Of a stretch of 20,620 nt of DNA, positions 9,301 to 15,972 are shown one piece after another. Under the pieces are notes generated by a model, which did no database searches, had not been told where the DNA came from, and saw only the letters and a list, made by a program, of their open reading frames with translations. Position numbers and translations under genes: made by a program. Source of the stretch: CAZWVI01 sp964637165. Its GTDB lineage: Bacteria; Planctomycetota; UBA1135. The first letter of the stretch is position 1; the number at the start of each line of letters is the position of its first letter. The DNA is taken from the NCBI GenBank assembly GCA_964637165.1, contig CAZWVI010000030.1, positions 1 to 20,620 on the forward strand, in the 5' to 3' direction.

Positions 9301-9398
9301 GACGCATCTTGTGCGATCTCATTGGAATGTGGCCACAGCATCCAAGTGAGGGCCAGGGCAACTACAAAAAGCAGCAGTGGGGTGCGTAGATTTCTCAT
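6369..9398 (-). CDS. Large membrane-anchored protein with carboxypeptidase-regulatory-like repeats
   Basis: The 1009-residue protein has an N-terminal hydrophobic helix (LLLFVVALALTWML, about residues 7-20) with no clear cleavage site. A polar linker rich in Glu and Ala follows, then a long series of beta-sandwich domains. At least seven copies of the D/N-x-x-G-x-(F/L)-x-(L/I)-x-x-(L/V)-x-x-G-x-(Y/W) signature are visible, for example DENGYFEIGPVEADKY, NESGEFLLNGLREGQW, NARGEVTFEHLNPGNY and DETGFYEIHGVAEGDY. This is the CarboxypepD_reg/transthyretin-like fold, usually structural or adhesive. No catalytic domain is recognisable. ATG at 9398 is chosen over GTG at 9419 because the GTG form adds seven unconserved residues and abuts the divergent gene. 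A protein of the same architecture is encoded at 11443-13431. The gene may head the minus-strand operon. The role is unknown; a cell-surface or periplasmic scaffold is my guess. Confidence 0.85.
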   Translation of the reverse strand: MRNLRTPLLLFVVALALTWMLWPHSNEIAQDASSVQSAEHRPNEELEAAPATIAERTTERKIDDTQLLLRAILRDGTSPKNATFYWKDKNGDKNYNSTTASTTISREGGQLECMVYADGYWSDVLQLNDAERQAEDEALLQTKIESGQALIKLQLPNNATSNWTCQAHWNKKLDGEEWASARKGYIFSQSELSKRSAFSQQGELNFAALPPGIWSFEIQVEGFPITRLSAEIKPGQRVELIANLSFGARVSGRVVDIKGQPIAEAKALLVMADYQNVLELLSDKEQVLSLAVDGGITESDENGYFEIGPVEADKYIAVVHHELFQNWSSDKFPLASRGEHQLGEVILSQGNILNVQVVNAITQEPIQNASVEWFSGNDFQQIAISSLLPWKTAESKTDQDGNTLIENLPFGELSVRAGRDGFSWTSSALSKSALDAGEIVLALFPSISVGGRVVNMLDGTPLADIEVRAFHPGSGLISNLTAGQGSSPTEPIADTNESGEFLLNGLREGQWRIRASSEDWASQTQDIEILANKPAPFVEFRLSKGAQLLVKLLDAQGIPDENGLINLLNFGDSSASMPRSRKTNARGEVTFEHLNPGNYQVQGFPSGSEMQLVGAAMGKLGGLQITSTFIDIEENKFHELTLGGLVNRCDIEGFVYCGENPRGGLTVMLNSLTGVQSATTDETGFYEIHGVAEGDYMLMVGSLGIAGGSGWYSNMVVSGSGVIEKNIDLPLTQVKVNVRAAVDGAPLAKIPVMLRPMNGTPGGGYRNSDMNGEVLFEFTTPGNYAVCVGNAAMPLLGGGTTYSSELVENVEVLYDQAVSVDVNLNQASSITVRVIDSNGSPVSGAGVFPLSAEGQAITQFSLRTTDANGEIKLSSLPNQAIQLIARHPVLGENVIAVDLQMGDNPPTQIQLEAGCLIRVQVVDDQGQAQPGIAAVVLNQSGSPISSLLYGNQMMEYSANMMSGNEQKLGPMRPGKYVLLLSNLNGDNMRQPLLIEAGVPEQRLTIEFAP

Positions 9399-9419
9399 CG
9401 GTATAGTTATGCTACGCAC

Positions 9420-10112
9420 ATGCAGCTATTGTCTTCGATGCTAATTGCGATTCTTTTGCCGCTGGTCGGACAGGAGCCGGCCCAAGCCTTTGCGGTTGAT
9501 GAAACCCGTGGCGATGAGTGGAGTTTGCAAGGAGCCGAGGGGCTGATGTGGTTTCCACAAAGTGGCGAATTAATGGTCACTTTTGGCGCGGAAGACTATT
9601 TCTTGCTTTTTGATGTGTTTTTGCAACCAGTGCAACGAGTGGCCGCGCCAAGCCCTTTGTCGGCTCCGCCGGTGCGAAGTTGCCGGGGATTAAGTGGGCG
9701 AAAAATTTCTCTTCTGCCAACTAAGCAAATAGAAATTTCTCTTAAAGATTGGGAGGTCGAGGCAACTCTCGAATTTGCCAATGGTTATGCGGTAATAAGT
9801 ATGCGTAGCTCGCGGGTGATTAAGGATGCTGTTACCTGGTTGAGTCCAGATGGAGAAGTGCGCCGTAGTTTTTTTGAATGTGATCGCTGGGACCCCTTAA
9901 CTCAACGTGCCTTTTTATTCGGTATATCAGCCGGCAGCACGATTACATTAAATACGCCATCAGCCAATTTAACTTTTCCCAAAATGTACGATTGGCGGGA
10001 ATTGCAAGTCCCCAAGCTAGAACAGCTCGGGGACTTGTCGGCGGTAGTAATTTCTCAACTACCCAAAGCGAAAATGCGACCAGCACTAGCGCAAGGTATT
10101 TATCCTGGTTAG
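9420..10112 (+). CDS. Exported protein of unknown function
   Basis: I do not recognise this 230-residue protein. It begins with a good signal peptide; the core LIAILLPLVGQ (8-18) is followed by a likely cleavage near AQAFA. The initiator could be ATG at 9420 or ATG at 9438, both compatible with the signal peptide. The mature part is predicted mostly beta strand, with phrases such as EGLMWFPQSGELMVTFGAED and VTWLSPDGEVRRSFFE. These resemble the blades of a small beta-propeller, but too few are visible to assign a fold. No catalytic motif stands out. Its start is only 21 nt from the ATG of the divergent repeat-protein gene, and its 3' end overlaps the convergent M28 peptidase gene by 4 bp. The signal peptide and the fit between neighbours support a real gene. 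Confidence 0.7.
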   Translation: MQLLSSMLIAILLPLVGQEPAQAFAVDETRGDEWSLQGAEGLMWFPQSGELMVTFGAEDYFLLFDVFLQPVQRVAAPSPLSAPPVRSCRGLSGRKISLLPTKQIEISLKDWEVEATLEFANGYAVISMRSSRVIKDAVTWLSPDGEVRRSFFECDRWDPLTQRAFLFGISAGSTITLNTPSANLTFPKMYDWRELQVPKLEQLGDLSAVVISQLPKAKMRPALAQGIYPG

Positions 10113-11374
10113 CCTAAAGTTACTTCGACGGTGACTGAAGCATCATCGCGCTGGTAACTAACTTTCATTTTTTCGCCTTTTAGCAAACCACCCATCGCAC
10201 GGCGTAAATCGTCGGTTGAGCTGGTTTTGCGGCCATTCACAACTTGAAGTACATCACCTTTAAGTAAACCAGCCTGGGCGGCGGCGGAATTTTCGCGCAC
10301 CCGCGTAACGGTTAGGCCATCTTCATGCTCTTCAAGTGAAAGTCCGAGCTTGCCCCGATTTTGACTGCGCTTTGAGATGGCCATGTAGTGCTCCATCATT
10401 TTTTCGTTGAAGTCCTTGGGCATTGCCATGCCAGGGCGTTTGTGGAATTTCAACGCCTGGTCATGTGCGTCTAATTTGCCAACAACGTCTCGAATCAATT
10501 CCAAAACTTTTACTTCACCTTGATAGTTAATCTTGTCAATGTCATCACCTGGCATGTGGTAGTCAGAGTGAATGTTGGTGAAAAAGAAAAGAGCTGGAAC
10601 ACCTGCGTTGTAGAAGGAAGTGTTGTCACTCGGTGCTTCACCAGCATCTCCAAGTTCCAAATTCATTCCACACCCATCAAATAGTTTGTCGAGTAGCGGA
10701 TGAAATTCATCTGCAGTTCCGAGGCCACCGATGTAAAGGTAGTCGTCGACGCTGCGGCCGATCATGTCACAGTTAATCATTGCATACATTTCTTTTACCG
10801 GAATGATTTCCTGTTTAACAAATGCTTTGCTGCCAAGAAGGCCGCGCTCTTCGGCACTAAAAGTTAAGAACACGATTGGGCGGCGGGCTGGGTGTGCGGC
10901 AAACCACTCGGCAAGTTCGGCCACTCCGCTTGAGCCTGAAGCGTTGTCATCGGCCCCGTTATGAATTTCACCTGGAAAGCCCATCGCGCCCGGGCCCCCA
11001 ATGCCGGCGTGGTCATGGTGCCCACCGATGACAATATAGGAATTGGCCAAACTCGGATCGGTGCCCGCCAAGACTGCTCCAGTGTTCAGGCAATCGAGCC
11101 CACGAGTTTCAAATGGAAGTAGATAGTCGTCCAATTTAGGGGTGCCATTCCCGTCGCCTCCAAGTGGCTCTAAGCCTAGTCGTTGCCATTGTTTAGCGAA
11201 GTACTTGGCAGCCATATGGCCGCCTCGTTCGCCGGACTCGCGACCCTCAAGCTCATCGCTTGCCAGGTAGCCGATGTGGGCTTTTAGATCTTGAACGCGA
11301 ATTTCGCTTGGGTCTTGCGCGGTCTGTTGAGCGAGCGCAAAACTTGGAAGGGACAGGAGGGCGAGGGTAATCAT
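10109..11374 (-). CDS. Exported M28 zinc peptidase with C-terminal PDZ domain
   Basis: The 421-residue protein has a signal peptide (LALLSLPSFALAQQ) and an M28 aminopeptidase-type catalytic domain (about 24-305) that uses two zinc ions. Ligand motifs are GGHHDHAG (117-124, His119 and Asp121), NGADDNASG (139-147), SAEERGLLGS (173-182, catalytic and ligand Glu175/Glu176), NCDMIG (201-206, Asp203) and SDYHMPGD (270-277, His273). Residues about 340-421 form a PDZ domain, with KLGLSL as carboxylate-binding loop and AAQAGLLKGDVLQVVNG as its core. No protease-associated insert is present in the catalytic domain. Its substrate is probably peptides outside the cytoplasm; the PDZ domain may recruit C-terminal tails. 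It lies 68 nt downstream of the second repeat-protein gene on the same strand, so cotranscription is possible. It converges on the exported unknown with a 4-bp overlap. Confidence 0.92.
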   Translation of the reverse strand: MITLALLSLPSFALAQQTAQDPSEIRVQDLKAHIGYLASDELEGRESGERGGHMAAKYFAKQWQRLGLEPLGGDGNGTPKLDDYLLPFETRGLDCLNTGAVLAGTDPSLANSYIVIGGHHDHAGIGGPGAMGFPGEIHNGADDNASGSSGVAELAEWFAAHPARRPIVFLTFSAEERGLLGSKAFVKQEIIPVKEMYAMINCDMIGRSVDDYLYIGGLGTADEFHPLLDKLFDGCGMNLELGDAGEAPSDNTSFYNAGVPALFFFTNIHSDYHMPGDDIDKINYQGEVKVLELIRDVVGKLDAHDQALKFHKRPGMAMPKDFNEKMMEHYMAISKRSQNRGKLGLSLEEHEDGLTVTRVRENSAAAQAGLLKGDVLQVVNGRKTSSTDDLRRAMGGLLKGEKMKVSYQRDDASVTVEVTLG

Positions 11375-11442
11375 TGAGCATATATTACGCTGCCGTAGGG
11401 ATTACGTTGGTTGATTCGCGCTCAATCGGTGGTGTCAGAGTC

Positions 11443-13431
11443 TTATTGTTGGGCGGTCAGCTTGACCTCGACATTGCGGCCAGCCTGCACGTAAACGCTC
11501 TCAGTGGAGCCATCAACTTCGGCTAGGAACATCATTCCGGATCCTTCGGACGATGAAACCGAAACCTTGTAACTTCCTTCCTTTAAGCCTTCGAAGGAAA
11601 AACGACCACGCGAATCGAGGCGCATGTTGTCAGCAAAATATCCAAATCCACCCTCGGTTTGGCGGGTGATGTAAGCGGTTCCTCCTGCCAGCGGCCGACC
11701 ATCGCCATAAAAACCAAGACCAGTTACTGAGCCACCGCGTGACAAACTAAAGGCACCGACATCAACGTGTCCGCCCCCCTGAACATTTACCATTAAAGTC
11801 GCACTCAAGTAAGCAGGGTGGGTTGCTTCGATGTTTAATTCATCGGAGAACACATTTTCCAATTTGAAACTGCCATCTTTTTTGGAGATGCAACTTTGCT
11901 CTGGAATATTGTTGGGGTCAGGGCCAGCGCCACCAAACAAACCGAATTTGTTTTCAGTGCTCCAATCCTTTCCGTGAACACTAATTGTTGCACCAGCAAC
12001 AGCATCACCTGTTGCAGCGTCAATTACAGTTCCAACCAAAGTGCCACCTTGCTGCAAGCTAACATCAATGCCTTGAATTAATTCTCGTTGGACTGAGAAC
12101 CCACTTGAGTAAGTGGGGGCAAAACCATTTGCAGTAATTAGTAGACGATAACTGCCAGGCTCCATGCCACCAATCGTGAAGTCGCCAGTATCACTCTTAA
12201 AGCTTTGTTTCAGGCCGTTTGGCGAGTACAAAGATGTGCCACGATTAACTCGGGCAACATTAACCGTAAAGGATTTAACCGGTGCCCCGTTTGGGTCAGA
12301 AACCCGTCCCGAAACGCTGCCCTTTTTGTTGAGTACCAATTCAATGTCAGTCGTTCCAGATTTAGTGCGCGGAAGAGTGGCATTGGAATAACCGGCAGCT
12401 TGTGCCGCCACACCATAAACTCCTTCACTTAAGCCGCGAACTTCAAACTTACCATCAGGCCCACTTTTCAAGTTTGTAGAAAACAGTGGTCGCGGGCGCA
12501 TTCGAGAAACATCAATTCTTGCATCTGGAATTGCTTCGCCATCACCGTTTATAACGATTCCAGCAAGGATGAATTCTGAACCAAGAATTGCATCTTGTTC
12601 CAATTCCTTTTTTTCACCCATCAATACGATTGGGTGAATCTGATTGGTTGCATAACCTTCATGTGAGGCCAGTAAAGTCCACATGCCTTGCGCCAACAAC
12701 TCTATGGAGTAATTACCGTTGGCATCAGCCTCAACTTCAAACATTCGTCCAAGTTCTAAGTTCTCGGCATTGACTTCTTCGTTGTCGCGCGGGATATAAC
12801 GAGTCGCTTGGCGCTTGATGTTTATTGTTGCAGGAATCGGATTCCCACCCTCATCAGTTATTTGCCCGTAAACCCGATAGCCTTGAGTCAAAACGACTGG
12901 CGGTAAATCTTGATCTTCGCCAAGAGCACGGACTGGTACTCCTTGTTTGGGAGCGTAGTCTTTATGGCGCACCCACATGTCAAAATCGGCGCCGGCTGGC
13001 AACCGTTCAAAACTAAATTCACCATTGCTATTAGTGGTGCGACGGAAGGTCGGGATTGAACCTTTGTTGCGCGTGTCCAGGCTAAAGGCTTCAGATTGGC
13101 TTAGCCTTTTGCTTAACACCACAGTTGCATCGGCAACAGATTCACCGGCTAGGTTTTGCACGTGCCCGCGAACTCGTCCTTTCGAAGCACGAGCAGTTGC
13201 GGCGACACTCTCTTCAACTCGGCTGCTTAGACCAGTGCGGGAATTGCCTGCTTCAACTTCGGCGGCATCATGTTTAATAATGCCTTGTTCGGTATCGGTT
13301 TGCTCGTCAAGTTCAGGCCTAACATCAGTTGGCCTTTGCAAAACAAGGTAAATCACCGCGGCTAGAACCGCGACAATTACAAGAATAGGAAGAGCAGCAA
13401 GTCCGCTGCGTCCAGAATTGTAGGTAGACAT
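11443..13431 (-). CDS. Membrane-anchored protein with carboxypeptidase-regulatory-like repeats
   Basis: The 662-residue protein starts with a short cytoplasmic stub and one hydrophobic helix (LAALPILVIVAVLAAVIYLV, about 10-29). An acidic linker and about six CarboxypepD_reg-type beta-sandwich domains follow. Repeat signatures include SNGEFSFERLPAGADF, DANGNYSIELLAQGMW, PDGKFEVRGLSEGVY, DTGDFTIGGMEPGSY and SRGRFSFEGLKEGSY. No enzyme domain is visible. ATG at 13431 is chosen because the upstream in-frame GTG at 13683 would run 143 bp into the divergent isomerase gene and add 84 low-complexity residues ahead of the membrane anchor. Architecture and repeat type match the 1009-residue protein at 6369-9398, so the two are probably paralogues. 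The M28-PDZ peptidase gene follows it. A surface scaffold or adhesin role is inferred. Confidence 0.85.
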   Translation of the reverse strand: MSTYNSGRSGLAALPILVIVAVLAAVIYLVLQRPTDVRPELDEQTDTEQGIIKHDAAEVEAGNSRTGLSSRVEESVAATARASKGRVRGHVQNLAGESVADATVVLSKRLSQSEAFSLDTRNKGSIPTFRRTTNSNGEFSFERLPAGADFDMWVRHKDYAPKQGVPVRALGEDQDLPPVVLTQGYRVYGQITDEGGNPIPATINIKRQATRYIPRDNEEVNAENLELGRMFEVEADANGNYSIELLAQGMWTLLASHEGYATNQIHPIVLMGEKKELEQDAILGSEFILAGIVINGDGEAIPDARIDVSRMRPRPLFSTNLKSGPDGKFEVRGLSEGVYGVAAQAAGYSNATLPRTKSGTTDIELVLNKKGSVSGRVSDPNGAPVKSFTVNVARVNRGTSLYSPNGLKQSFKSDTGDFTIGGMEPGSYRLLITANGFAPTYSSGFSVQRELIQGIDVSLQQGGTLVGTVIDAATGDAVAGATISVHGKDWSTENKFGLFGGAGPDPNNIPEQSCISKKDGSFKLENVFSDELNIEATHPAYLSATLMVNVQGGGHVDVGAFSLSRGGSVTGLGFYGDGRPLAGGTAYITRQTEGGFGYFADNMRLDSRGRFSFEGLKEGSYKVSVSSSEGSGMMFLAEVDGSTESVYVQAGRNVEVKLTAQQ

Positions 13432-13540
13432 GTTGAGTGTGGGTGGGGGGTGCGTAAGTACGCCTTCTTTTGTCGGTTCGAGCGGGCAAAATCTTGCATA
13501 AAAAATAGCCGCTATCGAGCCTATAGAATAGGGTATCCCC
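13432..13540. promoter_or_regulatory. Divergent intergenic region between repeat protein and pgi
   Basis: This 109-bp gap must hold the promoters of both flanking genes unless they lie inside coding sequence. On the plus strand TATAGAAT (13522-13529) looks like a -10 element, but it ends only 11 nt before the isomerase ATG and has no convincing -35 at normal spacing. TTGCAT at 13494 is 22 nt away. If used, the transcript would be nearly leaderless. On the minus strand the leader just before the repeat-protein ATG is strikingly C-rich (complement of 13438-13451) and has no Shine-Dalgarno sequence. Confidence 0.35.
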
Positions 13541-14917
13541 ATGGCCTTAAAACTCGACCTAACAGGACTCTTTGCCGGCGGTGTTAGCCGCGCAGACTTT
13601 GCCGCCCGAATCCCCCAAGCGGCCGCCGCTCGCGATGCCCATCTGGCCGAAATGCCGGCCTGGCGCAAGTTGCACGCGGCCACTCAACACTTAGAAAGTT
13701 GCAAATCTAGAGCTGAAGCTATAAAGGCTGAACAGGCCCCTGACTACTTTGTAGTTTTAGGGATTGGCGGCTCCGCCCTGGGCAATTCAGCGGTTCTGGC
13801 CGCCCTCGCGCCGATTTACCAAGAGTGGGCCCCAAAGGATGGAAATCCGCGCTGTATGGTGCTCGACTCAATCGACCCTGACTGGATTGCGGAATTCCTC
13901 GCCAATGTTCCCGCCGAAAAATGCCACTTTAATGTGATTTCGAAGTCAGGCGGGACCATCGAAACTTCTAGCGAGTTCTTGGTTTTCTATGCCGCCGTGC
14001 GAAAAGCGCTTGGCTCCGATGAAGAAGCTCGCAAACGCTTCACCATTACTACTGATCCAAACGGCGGTCACTTCCGCAAATTATGTGATGACTTAGGCTT
14101 CACCACCTTAGAAGTTCCCGATGGAGTAGGTGGGCGGTTCTCAGTTCTGTCATCAGTCGGCTTGTTCAACTTTGAAATGGCCGGAATTGATAGTGAAAGT
14201 ATGTTGGCCGGCGCGGCGCGGGTTGATAATTCTTGTGCAACGCTTCCAGCGGACCAAGACCCCGCGCTGGCTTATGCGTTGGCGCACGTTATGCACATGG
14301 AACAGGGTCGCCCGATTCACGTGCACTTTCCATATGCGTATCGTCTACGTTTGCTGGCGGATTGGTACAAACAATTGTGGGCCGAGTCGCTTGGCAAAAA
14401 ACACAATCTTGCCGGTGAACAAGTAAACGTTGGGCCAACGCCTGTTACAGCGGTCGGTCCGACTGATCAACATAGTCAGTGCCAACTTTATATTGAAGGC
14501 CCGGACGACAAGGTTTACACCATGGTTAAGTTGGGTAAACATGCGCACACTGTTGAAATTGGCAAAGCATTTGCCGAATCCGCAGCCTTTAGTCATCTTG
14601 AAAACCGCAGTTTAAATGATTTAATTGAGGCAGAGCGAAAAGGTACGGAAGTGGCGTTAATGGACGCTAATCGACCAATCTGCACGGTCGAGCTGTGCAA
14701 GCTGGACGCTTTCCATGTCGGTCAATACTTTGCCTTCTTTGAAATCGCGACCGCGATTGCCGGTGGCATTATGGGCATTGACCCATTCGATCAACCTGGC
14801 GTTGAATCTGGGAAAATTGCCGCACTCTCCTTAATGGGATGTGCCGGCTTTGAAGAAAACGCCGCCCGCATTCATGCCTCGGCCGCCGCCCGCGAGCAGT
14901 TCTTGCTTAGTTGTTAA
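13541..14917 (+). CDS. pgi: Glucose-6-phosphate isomerase
   Basis: The enzyme interconverts glucose 6-phosphate and fructose 6-phosphate in glycolysis and gluconeogenesis in the cytoplasm. Its 458 residues match the shorter bacterial form (about 450) rather than the E. coli form (about 549). LGIGGSALGNSA (73-84) begins the first sugar-isomerase domain. SKSGGTIETSSEF (134-146) is the phosphate-binding signature. GGRFSVLSSVGLF (197-209) and RLLADWYKQLWAESLGKKHN (270-289) follow, the latter with catalytic Glu282. GPTDQHSQ (306-313) supplies His311 and QPGVESGK (418-425) supplies Lys425. All expected catalytic residues are present. The stop codon overlaps the trpS start by one base (TAATG), so translation of the two is probably coupled. 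Confidence 0.95.
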   Translation: MALKLDLTGLFAGGVSRADFAARIPQAAAARDAHLAEMPAWRKLHAATQHLESCKSRAEAIKAEQAPDYFVVLGIGGSALGNSAVLAALAPIYQEWAPKDGNPRCMVLDSIDPDWIAEFLANVPAEKCHFNVISKSGGTIETSSEFLVFYAAVRKALGSDEEARKRFTITTDPNGGHFRKLCDDLGFTTLEVPDGVGGRFSVLSSVGLFNFEMAGIDSESMLAGAARVDNSCATLPADQDPALAYALAHVMHMEQGRPIHVHFPYAYRLRLLADWYKQLWAESLGKKHNLAGEQVNVGPTPVTAVGPTDQHSQCQLYIEGPDDKVYTMVKLGKHAHTVEIGKAFAESAAFSHLENRSLNDLIEAERKGTEVALMDANRPICTVELCKLDAFHVGQYFAFFEIATAIAGGIMGIDPFDQPGVESGKIAALSLMGCAGFEENAARIHASAAAREQFLLSC

Positions 14918-15900
14918 TGAAAACATTTCTCTCAGGAATTCAGCCAAGTGGATTGCAACACATTGGTAATTACTTTGGTGCCATTCAACAGCACGTTGCA
15001 TCTCAGGAGGAAGATGGTGAACACTATTTCTTTATTGCTGACTTCCATGCATTAACCACGGTTAAAGATGCTGAGGAGTTGCGGACTTATGTGCGCGAGA
15101 CCGCGATTGCCTACTTGGCGCTGGGGCTTGACCCAGAGAAGGCGGTGCTGTGGCGTCAATCTGATGTTCCTGAAGTACATGAAATTGCCTGGCTCTTAGC
15201 CACCCAAACTGGAATGGGGCTGCTTGAGCGCGCACATTCCTACAAAGACAAAACTTCAAAAGGCATTAAATCAAGTGTCGGCCTGTTCACTTATCCAGTG
15301 TTAATGGCCGCCGACATTTTGGCTTACGATTCAACCCATGTGCCAGTTGGTAAGGACCAAGTGCAACACGTTGAAATGACTAATGACATGGCCGGTTATT
15401 TCAACAATCAATACGGGGAGGTTTTTGTGCGTCCGGAATGCGTGCTGGCGAAAACTGATCAAGCGCAAAAAGTCGTTGGACTTGATGGGCAAAAAATGTC
15501 GAAGTCCTACGGCAATACCATTTGGATGTTTGAAGAGGGGAAGAAACTTAAGAAAGTTATCAATTCAATTGTTACTGACTCGCGTCCACCTGAGGAGCCC
15601 AAAAATCCTGATGAACTTTTTCTCTTCGACACCATGTCGTTGTTCTTGTCCGAGTCCGAAGTAAATGAATGGAAGGACAAAGTTCGCGCCGGTGGTGAAG
15701 GTGCTCCCGGGTATGGCCACCTAAAAGGGGCAATTCGCGAGGCCATGGACGAGTTTTTTGCTCCAGCTCGGGAACGCCGCAAGGAACTGCTGGACAACCC
15801 CGCCGAAGTCGAGCGAATTTTGGCCGCCGGTGCTGAAAAAGCTCGCGCGCGGGCAACTACCGTGCGTGACCGCGCATTTGCCGCTTGCGGGCTGCGTTAA
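14917..15900 (+). CDS. trpS: Tryptophanyl-tRNA synthetase
   Basis: This class I aminoacyl-tRNA synthetase charges tRNA-Trp. The 327-residue length is normal for the bacterial enzyme. GIQPSGLQHIGNYFGA (7-22) contains the HIGH-type motif (His15-Ile-Gly-Asn18). MGLLERAHSYKDK (100-112) and FTYPVLMAADILAYD (124-138) form the tryptophan pocket region. GLDGQKMSKSYGN (188-200) is the KMSKS motif. ATG at 14917 is preferred to TTG at 14911 because it forms a TAATG stop-start overlap with pgi and gives the conserved MKTFLSGIQPSG beginning. There is no Shine-Dalgarno sequence of its own, consistent with reinitiation. The 72 bp after its stop, up to the convergent isomerase gene, shows no clear terminator hairpin. 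Confidence 0.96.
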   Translation: MKTFLSGIQPSGLQHIGNYFGAIQQHVASQEEDGEHYFFIADFHALTTVKDAEELRTYVRETAIAYLALGLDPEKAVLWRQSDVPEVHEIAWLLATQTGMGLLERAHSYKDKTSKGIKSSVGLFTYPVLMAADILAYDSTHVPVGKDQVQHVEMTNDMAGYFNNQYGEVFVRPECVLAKTDQAQKVVGLDGQKMSKSYGNTIWMFEEGKKLKKVINSIVTDSRPPEEPKNPDELFLFDTMSLFLSESEVNEWKDKVRAGGEGAPGYGHLKGAIREAMDEFFAPARERRKELLDNPAEVERILAAGAEKARARATTVRDRAFAACGLR

Positions 15901-15972
15901 AAGAAAGTCTCCACTTGCGAGCGAATAACTCCCTCTAGGCTTAGAACAATTTCAGATACAGAACGTGCGGAT

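Noticed and set aside
9399..9419. GTG start at 9419 for the 1009-residue repeat protein
   Set aside because: ATG at 9398 is in frame seven codons later, directly before the membrane helix, and leaves room between the divergent genes.
13494..13529. Sigma-70-type promoter TTGCAT...TATAGA ahead of pgi
   Set aside because: The spacing of 22 nt is too long for a standard promoter, so I kept only a low-confidence intergenic entry.
13432..13683. Extension of the 662-residue repeat protein to a GTG at 13683
   Set aside because: It would overlap the conserved pgi coding sequence by 143 bp and adds 84 low-complexity residues before the membrane anchor.
14911..14916. TTG start at 14911 for trpS
   Set aside because: ATG at 14917 forms the TAATG overlap and matches the usual N-terminus of the enzyme.
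15901..15972. Terminator between trpS and the SurA-like gene
   Set aside because: I searched the 72 bp for a stem followed by T and found none.
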